Source of the DNA: Rheinheimera aquimaris
GTDB lineage: Bacteria; Pseudomonadota; Gammaproteobacteria; Enterobacterales; Alteromonadaceae
NCBI RefSeq assembly: GCF_020531985.1
Contig: NZ_JAJAVQ010000008.1
Location: 19,148 to 83,147, forward strand
DNA length: 64,000 nt
Direction: 5' to 3'
In this document: positions 10,087 to 18,928 of the stretch, in pieces
How the letters are laid out: every line of letters begins with the position of its first letter
How positions within the stretch are numbered: position 1 is the first letter of the stretch
Position numbers and translations under genes: made by a program
Notes under the pieces: model-generated
Told to the model about the DNA's origin: nothing
The model's input: the letters and a program-made list of their open reading frames with translations, nothing else
Database searches by the model: none

Positions 10087-10123
10087 TGAAAGTGGTACTG
10101 AAAGTTCAATAAATCACTTTCAG
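10087..10123. repeat. Cluster of three TGAAAGT heptamers
   Basis: TGAAAGT occurs at 10087 and 10099 in direct orientation and as ACTTTCA at 10116. The latter two form a perfect 8-bp inverted repeat (CTGAAAGT / ACTTTCAG, 10-base spacer). It lies between the cysQ stop and the pckA upstream region. No T-run follows on either strand, so it is not a classic terminator; it could be an operator or an mRNA 3'-end hairpin. The rest of 9875-10125 shows nothing I can name. Confidence 0.4.
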
Positions 10124-10125
10124 GA

Positions 10126-10956
10126 TCAGGCAGTCAGGTTACGCTGTGTTGGACGTGATTTAACGAGTTGCTGCCAGGGTATGCTGGCTTGCCCCATCAC
10201 CATAAAATCAGGATTAGCCAGTGTATCGCGTTGATTGTAGCTGAGCGCAGTAAACTCACTATCAAGAATTTTACCACCGGCCTCTTCAACAATTACATGC
10301 ACGGCGCCGGTATCCCACTCGCCGGTTGGCCCCAAACGCATATAACAATCGGCTTTACCCTCTGCTACCAGGCAGCTTTTTAGTGAACAGCTACCGAGCG
10401 CGATATATTCAACATGCTCAGTGCTGTGTAATAAATCGACGATCGGCTGTAACGGCTGGCGTCGGCTGATGGCAATTTTCAGGGTATCGCCCGCCTGATG
10501 ATGGTTTACTTTCATCCGGTTAATCAGGTTGCGCTGCTGTTTAAACGCCCCATTACCACGGCTGGCATAGTACATAATGTCTTCTTTGGGCCAGTAGATC
10601 ACACCAAGTGCTGGCCAGCCATACTCAACCAAAGCAACGCTGACCGCAAAATCACCGCTTCTGGCGACAAACTCCTGCGTACCGTCCATCGGGTCTATCA
10701 GCCAGTAACGCGGCCAGTCCTGACGCTGGGCTAACGGCACTAAATGTGATTCTTCTGAGATAATCGGAATGTTAGGGGTCAATTCAGACAGGTGGTTGAT
10801 AATAATCCGGTTTGCGGCCAGATCGGCGCTGGTTACCGGGCTTAAGTCAGCTTTTTGCTGCTGCTGAAAATCACCACTTTGATATAACCGCCATAACTCT
10901 GCCCCAGCCTCGCGGGCCGCGGTTTTAACAGGGTCAAGCAGTCTGCTTAAAAACAT
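10126..10956 (-). CDS. cysQ: 3'(2'),5'-bisphosphate nucleotidase CysQ
   Basis: 276 aa inositol-monophosphatase-fold enzyme that removes the 3'-phosphate of PAP/PAPS, protecting sulfate assimilation. Motif 1 is WLIDPMDGTQEF; motif 2 is EWDTGAVHVIVEEAGG; the upstream metal ligand is in IISEESH. All Li/Mg-site residues are present. It overlaps the nudE 3' end by 23 bases, indicating coupled expression from the nudE promoter. The nudE-cysQ order next to the gsp operon is also known from Shewanella-like genomes (from memory). Confidence 0.95.
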   Translation of the reverse strand: MFLSRLLDPVKTAAREAGAELWRLYQSGDFQQQQKADLSPVTSADLAANRIIINHLSELTPNIPIISEESHLVPLAQRQDWPRYWLIDPMDGTQEFVARSGDFAVSVALVEYGWPALGVIYWPKEDIMYYASRGNGAFKQQRNLINRMKVNHHQAGDTLKIAISRRQPLQPIVDLLHSTEHVEYIALGSCSLKSCLVAEGKADCYMRLGPTGEWDTGAVHVIVEEAGGKILDSEFTALSYNQRDTLANPDFMVMGQASIPWQQLVKSRPTQRNLTA

Positions 10957-11533
10957 CCGGATTCACTTCCAAATATTGCTGTGCTAATAACAGGGCGGCA
11001 ACACTTCTGGCTTCGGTAAAGTCAGCCTGCTGCAGCAAGGCGTCACTTTGCTGGCGGGGCCAGCTGACCAGTTCTAACGGCTCAGGTTCGTCGCCTTCTA
11101 AGCTTTCTGCATATAAATCAAAGGCCAGAACTATATGCATTGTAGCATTAAAATAGCCTGGAGCTAACGCCAGTGACTTTAACTGTACAAAACGGCGCGC
11201 GCCAAAACCGATCTCTTCTTTCAGTTCCCGGTTCGCAGCCGTAAGAATGTCTTCACCCGGGTCGATTAAGCCCTTAGGAAAGCCCAACTGGTAATCATGC
11301 GTACCAGCACAATATTCGCGCACCAAGTAGAAGTGAGCATCATCCGGGCAGGCAATAATCATGACGGCTCCGCGCCCGCTACCGCGCATGCGCTCATAAG
11401 TGCGCTGCACGCCGTTGCTAAACTGCAGCTCCAGTTGTTCAATCTTAAACAGACGGCTTTGGGCAACGATATCGGCGCTTAATATTTCCGGCTTTTGTTT
11501 GCTGTTATGTTTGTCGTGCTGCCGCTGCGTCAT
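10934..11533 (-). CDS. nudE: ADP compounds hydrolase NudE
   Basis: 199 aa Nudix hydrolase for ADP-ribose, Ap3A and NADH-type substrates. The Nudix box spans residues 88-110: G at 88, E at 94, REL and KEE near 102-107, ending IGF. The substrate loop (LVREYCAGTHDYQLGFPKG) is typical of NudE. It has a short hydrophilic N-terminus and is slightly longer than the E. coli protein. First gene of nudE-cysQ, divergent from yrfG across 58 bases. Confidence 0.94.
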   Translation of the reverse strand: MTQRQHDKHNSKQKPEILSADIVAQSRLFKIEQLELQFSNGVQRTYERMRGSGRGAVMIIACPDDAHFYLVREYCAGTHDYQLGFPKGLIDPGEDILTAANRELKEEIGFGARRFVQLKSLALAPGYFNATMHIVLAFDLYAESLEGDEPEPLELVSWPRQQSDALLQQADFTEARSVAALLLAQQYLEVNPDVFKQTA

Positions 11534-11591
11534 GCTGCCACCTCTGATACAATCCAGGCTGTTACTATAAAACGATTAACAGGAAAAACCT

Positions 11592-12272
11592 ATGCTGAAC
11601 TGGGCTGAAATTGATACCGTATTGCTGGACATGGACGGAACCCTGCTGGATCTGCACTACGATAACTATTTCTGGCTGCAGCACCTGCCCAAACGCTGGG
11701 CAGAGATAAGCGGTATAAGCCTGGCTGACGCGCAAGCGCAGCTTAAGGCAGAGTATGCTGAGCTGACCGGTAAGCTGGAATGGTATTGCCTGGATTACTG
11801 GGGCAAACGCCTGCAACTACCGATCACCGAGCTAAAGCGTGAAGTGATGCATAAAATAGCCATGCGCGCTGATGTGCCAGAGTTTCTGACCACATTAAAA
11901 CAAAGCGGCCGTGACATAGTACTGGTGACCAACGCCCATCCGGGCAGCCTGTCATTAAAGATTGAACGTACTGAACTGGCCAATTACATTGATACACTCA
12001 TTTCTACTCATGAGTTTGGTGTTACTAAAGAAAACTGGGCGTTGTGGCAAAAACTGCAGCAGCGGCTCGGGTTTGATCCTGCCCGCACCTTATTCGTTGA
12101 TGACAGCCTGCCAATTTTAAAAGCCGCTCAGGATTTTGGCATTAAACATCTGCTGGCCGTGGCTAACCCGGACAGCCAGCAATTAAGCCGGCAAATTACC
12201 GAGTTTCCGGCCATTACAGATTACAGCGTGCTGCTCGATGATATCAGAGGTAGCGCACGCGCTACGCTCTGA
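11592..12272 (+). CDS. yrfG: GMP/IMP nucleotidase YrfG (HAD superfamily)
   Basis: 226 aa HAD-IA phosphatase. Motif I is LLDMDGTLLDL (nucleophile Asp13, acid/base Asp15); motif II is VLVTNAHP; the motif III Lys lies near FGVTKENWALW; motif IV is TLFVDDSLPIL. FWLQHLPKRWAE in the cap region is characteristic of YrfG, which dephosphorylates GMP and IMP. GGAAAAACCT precedes the ATG, with TATAAA at 11566-11571 as a possible -10. It ends 8 bases from the convergent gspN stop, with no terminator between. Confidence 0.93.
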   Translation: MLNWAEIDTVLLDMDGTLLDLHYDNYFWLQHLPKRWAEISGISLADAQAQLKAEYAELTGKLEWYCLDYWGKRLQLPITELKREVMHKIAMRADVPEFLTTLKQSGRDIVLVTNAHPGSLSLKIERTELANYIDTLISTHEFGVTKENWALWQKLQQRLGFDPARTLFVDDSLPILKAAQDFGIKHLLAVANPDSQQLSRQITEFPAITDYSVLLDDIRGSARATL

Positions 12273-12280
12273 CTATCGCA

Positions 12281-13024
12281 TCAGAATCTGATAGGGAAGC
12301 GGCCCTGCGCATCAGGTTTACCAAGAAATTGCATTGCCTGATGCACTTCTTTGGGCATACTGGCGTCTGGTTTTAATGTGCCGTTAACCAGTAACTGTTC
12401 AGCATTAAGCACCGCTTTGATATCCAGGCCAAGCAAATTGGCGCCGTCAGTCGTCAGCACTATAGTGCCGTTGTCACAATCTAACTCACCAAACAGGTTT
12501 TGCAGTTCAAGCCAGGTGCCGGTTGGCGTTTGTAGCCTGGCCTCCTGCCAGCTGGCATTGCCGCTTAACAGCTTACAGCGTGGTTGCCCTTGCTGAAAAG
12601 ACGGAATATCAAGCACCAGCTCACCACTAGCGTGCACCGGCAGCGGTAAGGATAACATCGGTATCAACTGTGCGACCGGCAGCTTAACCAGACCGTCAGT
12701 CAGAGCTGCGCCATTAAAGCCGTAGCTGGCATTGCCTTTAAAATAGGGTTGCTGTGGGTTCTTTGCGCTGCCACTTTGCAACGCAAACTGTAGCTTGCCG
12801 GTGAATAGCTGCCAGCCATTCATTCGCCACTGTACGTCTGTCAGTTGTAAATTCTGATATTGCACGCCAGCAATATTGCCCTGCCATAAAGTGCCGCTGA
12901 TCCCCCCTAACTGCACCTGAGCAGGCAACGGCACCAGCTTAAACCACCAGCTGGCCGGCGTCAGAAACACGGTAAACAACAGATAGCTGATGACACCAAT
13001 AATGATCAGTTTCGCTTTTGTCAT
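12281..13024 (-). CDS. gspN: Type II secretion system protein N
   Basis: 247 aa. One N-terminal membrane helix (LIIIGVISYLLFTVFLTP, about 5-23), then a periplasmic domain rich in beta-strand repeats (LPAQVQLGGISGTLWQGNIA is the GspN hallmark). Last gene of the gsp operon, 9 bases after gspM. GspN is accessory and absent from many T2SS; it may help assemble or link the outer-membrane secretin. Confidence 0.92.
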   Translation of the reverse strand: MTKAKLIIIGVISYLLFTVFLTPASWWFKLVPLPAQVQLGGISGTLWQGNIAGVQYQNLQLTDVQWRMNGWQLFTGKLQFALQSGSAKNPQQPYFKGNASYGFNGAALTDGLVKLPVAQLIPMLSLPLPVHASGELVLDIPSFQQGQPRCKLLSGNASWQEARLQTPTGTWLELQNLFGELDCDNGTIVLTTDGANLLGLDIKAVLNAEQLLVNGTLKPDASMPKEVHQAMQFLGKPDAQGRFPIRF

Positions 13025-13033
13025 GCCGTTTGC

Positions 13034-13504
13034 TTACTCCACTACAATACGTCGCACCCGCACTATGCCGGGCTTATCTGCCGTTGCAATATCCAGGTTA
13101 ACTAACTTAACACCGTGCTGATATTGCAATGTATGCAGCCAGCCCAGCAGTTGTTCAAAACTGATATCTTCAAGTACTAACGTCAGTTGCTCATTCTGCG
13201 GCTGCATCCGGCTGACATTCACTCCGGCACTGCGCGCGCTGTTGCTGATAATTTGCTGAATACTACCACCGCTGCGGGCAGTCTTATTACCGGCCGCTTT
13301 TAGCTGTGGCAGCAGTTGTTGTAACTGGCTTAGTTGTTTTTGGGCTGCCAGTACTTTTTGTTGCTGCGCTGCATTTGCCTGATGCAGTGGCTGCCACAAC
13401 AACCAATAAAACAGGCCGATAGCAACCACTATAGCGGCCCATGTCAACAACCGCTGCTCACGCTGCTGCAAACCGGCCCACCAGCTTAGGAATTGTTGCT
13501 TCAT
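13034..13504 (-). CDS. gspM: Type II secretion system protein M
   Basis: 156 aa bitopic inner-membrane protein. Short cytosolic N-terminus (WWAGLQQREQRLL is typical), one TM at about 20-38 (LTWAAIVVAIGLFYWLLW), a coiled coil (ANAAQQQKVLAAQKQLSQLQ) and a ferredoxin-like periplasmic domain. It binds GspL and the pseudopilus assembly platform. Its start overlaps the gspL stop by four bases. Confidence 0.94.
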   Translation of the reverse strand: MKQQFLSWWAGLQQREQRLLTWAAIVVAIGLFYWLLWQPLHQANAAQQQKVLAAQKQLSQLQQLLPQLKAAGNKTARSGGSIQQIISNSARSAGVNVSRMQPQNEQLTLVLEDISFEQLLGWLHTLQYQHGVKLVNLDIATADKPGIVRVRRIVVE

Positions 13505-14688
13505 ACTCTGCTCCGCATCGCGATACTGCCCTGAACCTTGCCGCCATCGTTACTCAGCGCGCCCTGCTCGACAATAAATCCAGCTTGTTCCAGCGCGGAT
13601 TTCAGCTTTTCAAAGCTCTGAAAACCATTACCTTTTGCCTGAAAACGTAACTCTGATCTTTTACCATCGAAGCGCAAATTTTCCAGGCTAATATCCGGCA
13701 CGCCAGCCAACTGTTGCTGTAGTTTATCCAGCAACACCAGAAAGCTCTGATCGGTATTGCCGCCAACTGCGGAAAGCTTTTGCTGTAGCTGCATATTAAG
13801 GTTAACAATGCGCTCTTGCGGGAAAGCCTGCAGGTAAACCGCCTGACTTTGCTGCTGCAAAGCCGTATTCTGTCTCGCCAGTTGCCAGTTGTTAACACCC
13901 AGCTGCAGCAGATACACCGCCAGACAAGCGCCAACTAACACAGCGCTGCTGCGCCACAACTGCAGCTGCGGGTTTACTTTACGTTTGGGTTTATAGTCAC
14001 CTTGTAATAACGTGAAGTCACTGTGCTGCAGTTGACTGGCCAGTAATGCCAGCGGCAGCTCTGGTTCAGCCAACTGATGGCTTTGCATCAGCTCCTGTGG
14101 CCACGGGCTGTAACTGGTCAGCATAGATAACGCAGCCAGTTGCAGGTAATCCCCCCACCAGGCAGCATCAATAGCCGATACCTGCCAACGGCTTTGCTTC
14201 AACAGCCATTGTTCGTGCAACTGAATACATGCAGGTAACTGTTGTTCTGGCAATAGCAAAGCATCAGGTAACATGCGGCTGACGCTAAAACCGGCTTCCT
14301 GCAGCCAGCTTAGCCACTGCTGCATGCGCTGATGCTGGCAAACCGCTACCTGCTGGCTGTACTGGCCATCGTGCTGCTCTGTCGCCCCCAGCGCCAGAAA
14401 CAACTTCTCAATATCCTCAGCTTGTTCTTCTTCAAGCATATAAGGCAGCGCCTGCAGCAACTGCCGGTTCGGCTTTGCCGGTAAGCTGACCTGTTTTAGC
14501 ACCACATCTGAAGCCGGCACTAATGCCACTACCGGCCTGCCTCCCAGGCGCACAGCCAGCTCAGGTAACTGATCTGCACCGGCAACTTCACCGCTGGCAA
14601 TCACTTCCTGACTATGGCTGGCCCACACCAGCCAGCTGATGTTGTGCTCTGCCCGGCTACCTAGCCGGATCACCAACTGTTCACTCAC
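13501..14688 (-). CDS. gspL: Type II secretion system protein L
   Basis: 395 aa. A cytosolic actin-like domain (about 1-245) that anchors the GspE ATPase (LVIRLGSRAEHNISWLVWAS; ALPYMLEEEQAEDIEKLFLA is the GspL signature), TM at about 256-275 (SSAVLVGACLAVYLLQLGV), a coiled segment and a periplasmic ferredoxin-like domain. It overlaps gspK and gspM by four bases at each end, so translation is coupled. Confidence 0.95.
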   Translation of the reverse strand: MSEQLVIRLGSRAEHNISWLVWASHSQEVIASGEVAGADQLPELAVRLGGRPVVALVPASDVVLKQVSLPAKPNRQLLQALPYMLEEEQAEDIEKLFLALGATEQHDGQYSQQVAVCQHQRMQQWLSWLQEAGFSVSRMLPDALLLPEQQLPACIQLHEQWLLKQSRWQVSAIDAAWWGDYLQLAALSMLTSYSPWPQELMQSHQLAEPELPLALLASQLQHSDFTLLQGDYKPKRKVNPQLQLWRSSAVLVGACLAVYLLQLGVNNWQLARQNTALQQQSQAVYLQAFPQERIVNLNMQLQQKLSAVGGNTDQSFLVLLDKLQQQLAGVPDISLENLRFDGKRSELRFQAKGNGFQSFEKLKSALEQAGFIVEQGALSNDGGKVQGSIAMRSRV

Positions 14689-15677
14689 CCCTGGCCTCCA
14701 AATCGCCGGGCCAATACTTTGACCTGATTATTTTCATCTAATTTTAGTACCGACGTTAATATGAACCCGCTCTCCAGATAGGCGGCTGTTGCCGTCAGCT
14801 GGAAACTGTCAGACTTAACGCTGAGCATGGTTTTTACCTCATCAGGCACAGTAATGCCTGCCAGTGCTTCGCTGCCAAACACCTCTTCAATATTGGCAAA
14901 CCCTTCCTCGGGCCTGCCGGCAATCACATCTGCCGCGCCTTGTTCTGTCAGCTCCGGAATAAGCGCCGCCAACAACACCGCTGTATCCTCAGTCAGCGTG
15001 TTAACATTCAGTACCAGACCACTGTTTTCTGGTATCACGCACACATAGGGCGCCAGCAGCTGATAATCTGCCGGTGTCATATCCAGAATAACCCTCAGCT
15101 CCGACACACTGGCCATCAGACCATTTGCGGTATAGTAGGGAAACTGCAGCGCGGCATAGTCGTCATCTTCGGCGCTGCCCGCTGTACTTAGCAGGCTGTC
15201 TTCGTCTAACCAGTCACCTAAACGGGCCACCAGATACTCTGCAGGCATCGACAGCTCGCTGCCTTTTAACTCCAGCAGCCGCAAAAAGGCTTTTTGTGCC
15301 GGGCTTTGCTCGTTGCGATTGCCATTCTGTGCACTGACATTTTGCAGCGCATTAATATTAAAACAGCTGTGCAGGTCTTTAATATCACCGGCTATGGTAC
15401 CGTTCTCAACCGGAAAAGTTGCCCCCTGCAGCGCCCAGTCCTGTGCTAAGTTGACACTTTCCTCGCCGGCTAAAGTGCGGCTGAGCAGCACTTTTGCAAA
15501 CTGTTCGGCCCCCATCGCATACCAGAATGCCTGCTGCTGCTGTTGCACATTTTGCTGGCGCTGCAGCTGAAGCTGCAGCCGGCCGGTCATATTCACTGCG
15601 ATTACCACCACAATGGCAATTATCATCAGCACTGCAACCAGTGCCACGCCCTGCTGACGGCAACGATATGCGTTCAT
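14685..15677 (-). CDS. gspK: Type II secretion system minor pseudopilin K
   Basis: 330 aa, the large minor pseudopilin that caps the pseudopilus tip. Prepilin leader MNAYRCRQQG|VALVAVLMI, followed by a hydrophobic helix. As expected for GspK it lacks Glu at +5. The alpha-domain insertion and the calcium-binding-type region (WLDEDSLLSTAGSAEDDDY) are present. It overlaps gspJ and gspL by four bases each. Confidence 0.95.
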   Translation of the reverse strand: MNAYRCRQQGVALVAVLMIIAIVVVIAVNMTGRLQLQLQRQQNVQQQQQAFWYAMGAEQFAKVLLSRTLAGEESVNLAQDWALQGATFPVENGTIAGDIKDLHSCFNINALQNVSAQNGNRNEQSPAQKAFLRLLELKGSELSMPAEYLVARLGDWLDEDSLLSTAGSAEDDDYAALQFPYYTANGLMASVSELRVILDMTPADYQLLAPYVCVIPENSGLVLNVNTLTEDTAVLLAALIPELTEQGAADVIAGRPEEGFANIEEVFGSEALAGITVPDEVKTMLSVKSDSFQLTATAAYLESGFILTSVLKLDENNQVKVLARRFGGQG

Positions 15678-16297
15678 TCGCGAGCGCTCTGTGCCACGAC
15701 TGCATCTGGCAATGTAAAAATCCGTTCCAGATTACCAAGGTTCTCATCGACTAGTGTCACACGCACTGCCTGCGGGAAATTTGCATCCTGCCAGCGCTCC
15801 AGCCATTCCTCGCCCTGTAAATAGTGAACCTCGAACCCGCTTAAGCCCGTTTGTAACTGTTGTACTTTAGGCTCGGTACCGGTAACCGCATCCGGATACA
15901 GCGTAAACAAGCGTTGTAAAGTGCCGTCCTGTAAACGGTAAGCCACCGCCTGGATTTCGCTGCGTGGCAATACCATACCCGGGTTGCGCCAGCCCTGGCG
16001 CACAAAGCTGATACCGTGATCTTCGCTTTCCAGTAAGAATTTCTCGCCAAACAGGCGATATTTCGCCGGCGCCTCACCGTCAAGCCGCACATGCCGCACG
16101 CTGATCTGCATAAAATCACGTTCCAGCATCAGCATAGTTCGCTGCAGCTGCACTAAACGTTCGCTTTCTTGCTGCGATAACTCATCGCTTTGCGTCACAC
16201 TGCTTAAAATCGCGACTGACGCCAGGCCAACCAGGGCAAAAATAGCCGCGGCCAGCAGCATTTCAATAAAAGTAAAGCCTGCGCTGCGCTTAACCAC
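15674..16297 (-). CDS. gspJ: Type II secretion system minor pseudopilin J
   Basis: 207 aa from the GTG at 16297, which I prefer to an upstream start at 16390. The GTG is preceded by GGGGGAAG and gives a short leader, VVKRSAG|FTFIEMLLAAA, with Glu at +5; the longer form would put about 30 unrelated residues (CVWCKSASVWPSHQ) before the leader, inside gspI. The conserved helix is followed by DFMQISVRHVRLDGE and a beta-rich globular domain. It joins the I-J-K tip complex and overlaps the gspI stop by eight bases. Confidence 0.9.
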   Translation of the reverse strand: MVKRSAGFTFIEMLLAAAIFALVGLASVAILSSVTQSDELSQQESERLVQLQRTMLMLERDFMQISVRHVRLDGEAPAKYRLFGEKFLLESEDHGISFVRQGWRNPGMVLPRSEIQAVAYRLQDGTLQRLFTLYPDAVTGTEPKVQQLQTGLSGFEVHYLQGEEWLERWQDANFPQAVRVTLVDENLGNLERIFTLPDAVVAQSARE

Positions 16298-16658
16298 CGG
16301 GCTTCCCCCGGTAGCTTTGCAACTGGTACAGCACCTGCTCTGGTGACTCGGCCAAACTGACGCTGATTTGCACCAGACGCAGATCTTCATCGGCCAGTTT
16401 GCTCACCTGCTGCTGCCACAACCAGTCACGGTTTGCCATTTTTACTTCGCCCTGGCTTTTTTCTTTACCGGGCCATTCTTTATCGAGCATCGCCAGTTGC
16501 ATCTGATTGTCAGCAATATAACTGGCAATGGTTAAATCATCCAATTGGCTGAGATTACCGATATGCGCCGAACTGGACTGCATAATCGCCAGACCAGCGG
16601 TAGCGAAAATCGCCATTGCCACCAGCAATTCCAGCAACGTAAAGCCACTGTGCTTCAT
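16290..16658 (-). CDS. gspI: Type II secretion system minor pseudopilin I
   Basis: 122 aa with a canonical type IV prepilin leader MKHSG|FTLLELLVAMAIFATAG (Glu at +5), then IGNLSQLDDLTIASYIADNQ, where the ADNQ element is a GspI signature. It initiates pseudopilus tip assembly with GspJ and GspK. The start overlaps the gspH stop by four bases. Confidence 0.95.
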   Translation of the reverse strand: MKHSGFTLLELLVAMAIFATAGLAIMQSSSAHIGNLSQLDDLTIASYIADNQMQLAMLDKEWPGKEKSQGEVKMANRDWLWQQQVSKLADEDLRLVQISVSLAESPEQVLYQLQSYRGKPGG

Positions 16659-17251
16659 GGCCGCTCCGTCGATACCGCACTGCGGGTTAGCGGAATGGCA
16701 AAATCGGTAGAGACGGCGCTGTATAGCGGCGTCAGATCGGAATTTTCAGTCAGCAACAGCTGAAACGGGCTGATTTCGCCCGATGACAAAATAAACACCT
16801 GTGGCAATGCCGGTATTTTACTGTCCTGTTCTGTCTGCTCGTCTTCATCTAACTGCCACTCGAGCTTGCTCAGCAGGTTAGTTTCCTCACCCGGCAGCCC
16901 TTCCAGCTCCAGTTGCAGTGTAATATTTTCCGGTAAACGGTGCTGCGCGACGCCGGCAGGTTCTTCTGCCGCCGCCCACTTGCCATCATCATTGTTGTAG
17001 TACAGAAAGCCATAGCGGTCGGGCAAAATGTACAAGCCCCATTCCTGCTGCTTTAGCATGGCGGTTTCTGCGACAAACTGAAATATCTGCTGAAACCGCT
17101 CGGCTTCTTTTTCCAGCCTGTCTTCCCGCGATTCACCACTGAAATTCATCACTACCATCGTTGCCAGCAAGCCAATCAGCAACATTACCAGCATTACCTC
17201 TACCAGGGTAAAGCCGTTGCGTCGATAAGACATAGCCGGCAGCGTCGGCAT
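16655..17251 (-). CDS. gspH: Type II secretion system minor pseudopilin H
   Basis: 198 aa. Prepilin leader ending RRNG|FTLVEVMLVMLLIGLLATM (Glu at +5), then RLEKEAERFQQIFQFVAETA and a beta-sandwich domain. The first ATG shares one base with the gspG stop (TAATG); an internal ATG six codons later (MSYRRNG) is an alternative. It is a minor pseudopilin linking the tip complex to the GspG shaft. Confidence 0.94.
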   Translation of the reverse strand: MPTLPAMSYRRNGFTLVEVMLVMLLIGLLATMVVMNFSGESREDRLEKEAERFQQIFQFVAETAMLKQQEWGLYILPDRYGFLYYNNDDGKWAAAEEPAGVAQHRLPENITLQLELEGLPGEETNLLSKLEWQLDEDEQTEQDSKIPALPQVFILSSGEISPFQLLLTENSDLTPLYSAVSTDFAIPLTRSAVSTERP

Positions 17252-17703
17252 TAGTTGCTCTGCGCCTCGTTAGCATCCAGATTCCAGTTACCAATATCGT
17301 CTTCTGTACCTGCGGTGCGATCTGGCCCCTTGGTCAGAATGTCAATACGGCCTACCTGGCCCGGGCTAATCAGAATATAATCTTCATCCCACGGGTCTTT
17401 AGGTAAACGACGGATAAAGCCCCCGTCCGGAAAAGCGCGTGGTACAGGCTGTGATGTTGGCGCGGTAACCAGTGCCTGCATGCCTTGCTCTGTTGTCGGA
17501 TAAAAGCCGTTGCGTAAGCGGTACATATCCAGTGCGCTCTCCAGCTGTTGAATATCCACCACCGCTTTCTGGCGGTCTGCCTGCTCTTTGTTACCCATCA
17601 GGTTGGGAACGACCATACTGGCAATAATGCCCAAAATAACGATAACCACCATCACTTCCAGCAAGGTAAAACCGCGCTGTTTGTTGTTTTGTTGCCTTTT
17701 CAT
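17251..17703 (-). CDS. gspG: Type II secretion system major pseudopilin G
   Basis: 150 aa from the ATG at 17703, two bases after the gspF stop, with AGGTGG upstream. A GTG at 17715 would add four residues inside gspF. Leader MKRQQNNKQRG|FTLLEVMVVIVILGIIASMV with Glu at +5. The C-terminal calcium-binding loop (KGPDRTAGTEDDIGNW) and the GspG core (YPTTEQGMQALV, LPKDPWDEDY) are all present. It polymerises into the pseudopilus that pushes exoproteins through the secretin. Confidence 0.96.
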   Translation of the reverse strand: MKRQQNNKQRGFTLLEVMVVIVILGIIASMVVPNLMGNKEQADRQKAVVDIQQLESALDMYRLRNGFYPTTEQGMQALVTAPTSQPVPRAFPDGGFIRRLPKDPWDEDYILISPGQVGRIDILTKGPDRTAGTEDDIGNWNLDANEAQSN

Positions 17704-17704
17704 A

Positions 17705-18928
17705 CTAACCACCACCTACCATATTGTTTAACGCTAAGATGGGCTGCAAAATCGCCATCACAATAAATAACACCATACCGGCCATCACAGCGACCAGCAC
17801 CGGTTCAAAAACCTTTAATGACACTGTAACCAGGGTTTCAAATTCACGGTCCTGCGTATTCGCGGCACGCTCCAGCATAGAATCTAACTGACCACTTTTT
17901 TCACCGCTGGCAATCATATGCAGCATCATCGGCGGAAACAGTTTGGTTTGCTCCAGCGCATTGCGTAGCGACGTGCCCTCGCGCACCCTGGCGGTGGCAT
18001 CGGTTACCGCCTGCTTCATGTAGCTGTTGCTTAACACGTCAGCACTGATACGCATCGCTTCCAAAAGCGGCACCGCCGACGCATTTAAAATACTTAACGT
18101 ACGGGCAAAACGGGCGGTATTTAGCCCCTTAGTTACTTTACCAAGCAGCCTGTTACGCAGTACCAGCGCATCCCAGCGAAAACGAAATGCCGGTTTTAGC
18201 AGTGCCCGTTTAAACAGCACCAGCGCCAGCATAATGCCCAGCAACACGAATATGCCGTAAGCACGCAAAAAATCACTGGCGGCAATTAAAAATAACGTCG
18301 TGCCCGGCAAACTCTGGCCCATATGCTCAAACTGGCCGACAATTTTTGGCACCACAGCAGCCAGCAAAATGGAAATAACCAGGATGGCAAAACAGGTAAG
18401 AATGATTGGGTACAGCAGCGCCTGCAAGATCTGGCTACGCATATGCTGACGCTGTTCAGTGTAATCAGCCAGCCGGTTTAGCACCTGATCCAAATGGCCG
18501 GATTTTTCCCCTGCTGCCACCATTGAACGGAATAAATGATCAAACACATGTGGAAACTCAGCCAGCCCTTCAGCCAGGCTGTAGCCCTCGACCACTTTTG
18601 AGCGCACTGTCATCATCATATTTTTCAGCCGCGGCTTGTCGCATTGCTCTGCCACTGCCAGCAGCGCGCTTTCAATTGGCAGCGCTGCTTCAACCAGTGT
18701 AGCTATTTGCCGGGTGATCAGTGCCAGCTCCGATGCCGAAATACTGCGTTTGAACCATTGCTTGCCCGACGCCAGCAGTTTTTCCTGTTGCGACGCCAGC
18801 ACCACGTTAACCGGCGTCAGTTTTTGCTCACGCAGTAACGAGCGGGCATGGCGGGCATTATCGGCTTCCAGCACGCCTTTGCTGGTTTTGCCGCGCGCAT
18901 CCAGCGCCTGATATTCAAACGCCGCCAT
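17705..18928 (-). CDS. gspF: Type II secretion system inner-membrane platform protein F
   Basis: 407 aa, the usual length. It starts [19 protein letters not shown] (conserved) and has two homologous cytosolic GspF domains, each with the LALITRQIATLVEAALPIE / FARTLSILNASAVPLLEAM signature. Three TM segments lie near 165-190, 215-235 and 370-395. The ATG overlaps the gspE stop by one base. It forms the assembly platform with GspC, L and M. Confidence 0.96.
   Translation of the reverse strand: MAAFEYQALDARGKTSKGVLEADNARHARSLLREQKLTPVNVVLASQQEKLLASGKQWFKRSISASELALITRQIATLVEAALPIESALLAVAEQCDKPRLKNMMMTVRSKVVEGYSLAEGLAEFPHVFDHLFRSMVAAGEKSGHLDQVLNRLADYTEQRQHMRSQILQALLYPIILTCFAILVISILLAAVVPKIVGQFEHMGQSLPGTTLFLIAASDFLRAYGIFVLLGIMLALVLFKRALLKPAFRFRWDALVLRNRLLGKVTKGLNTARFARTLSILNASAVPLLEAMRISADVLSNSYMKQAVTDATARVREGTSLRNALEQTKLFPPMMLHMIASGEKSGQLDSMLERAANTQDREFETLVTVSLKVFEPVLVAVMAGMVLFIVMAILQPILALNNMVGGG

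Noticed and set aside
12273..12295. ATCAGA-A-TCTGAT palindrome between yrfG and gspN as a terminator
   Set aside because: Short, no T-run on either strand, and inside the gspN 3' end.
16298..16390. Longer N-terminus for gspJ
   Set aside because: The GTG at 16297 gives a normal prepilin leader with a good ribosome site; the extension lies within gspI.
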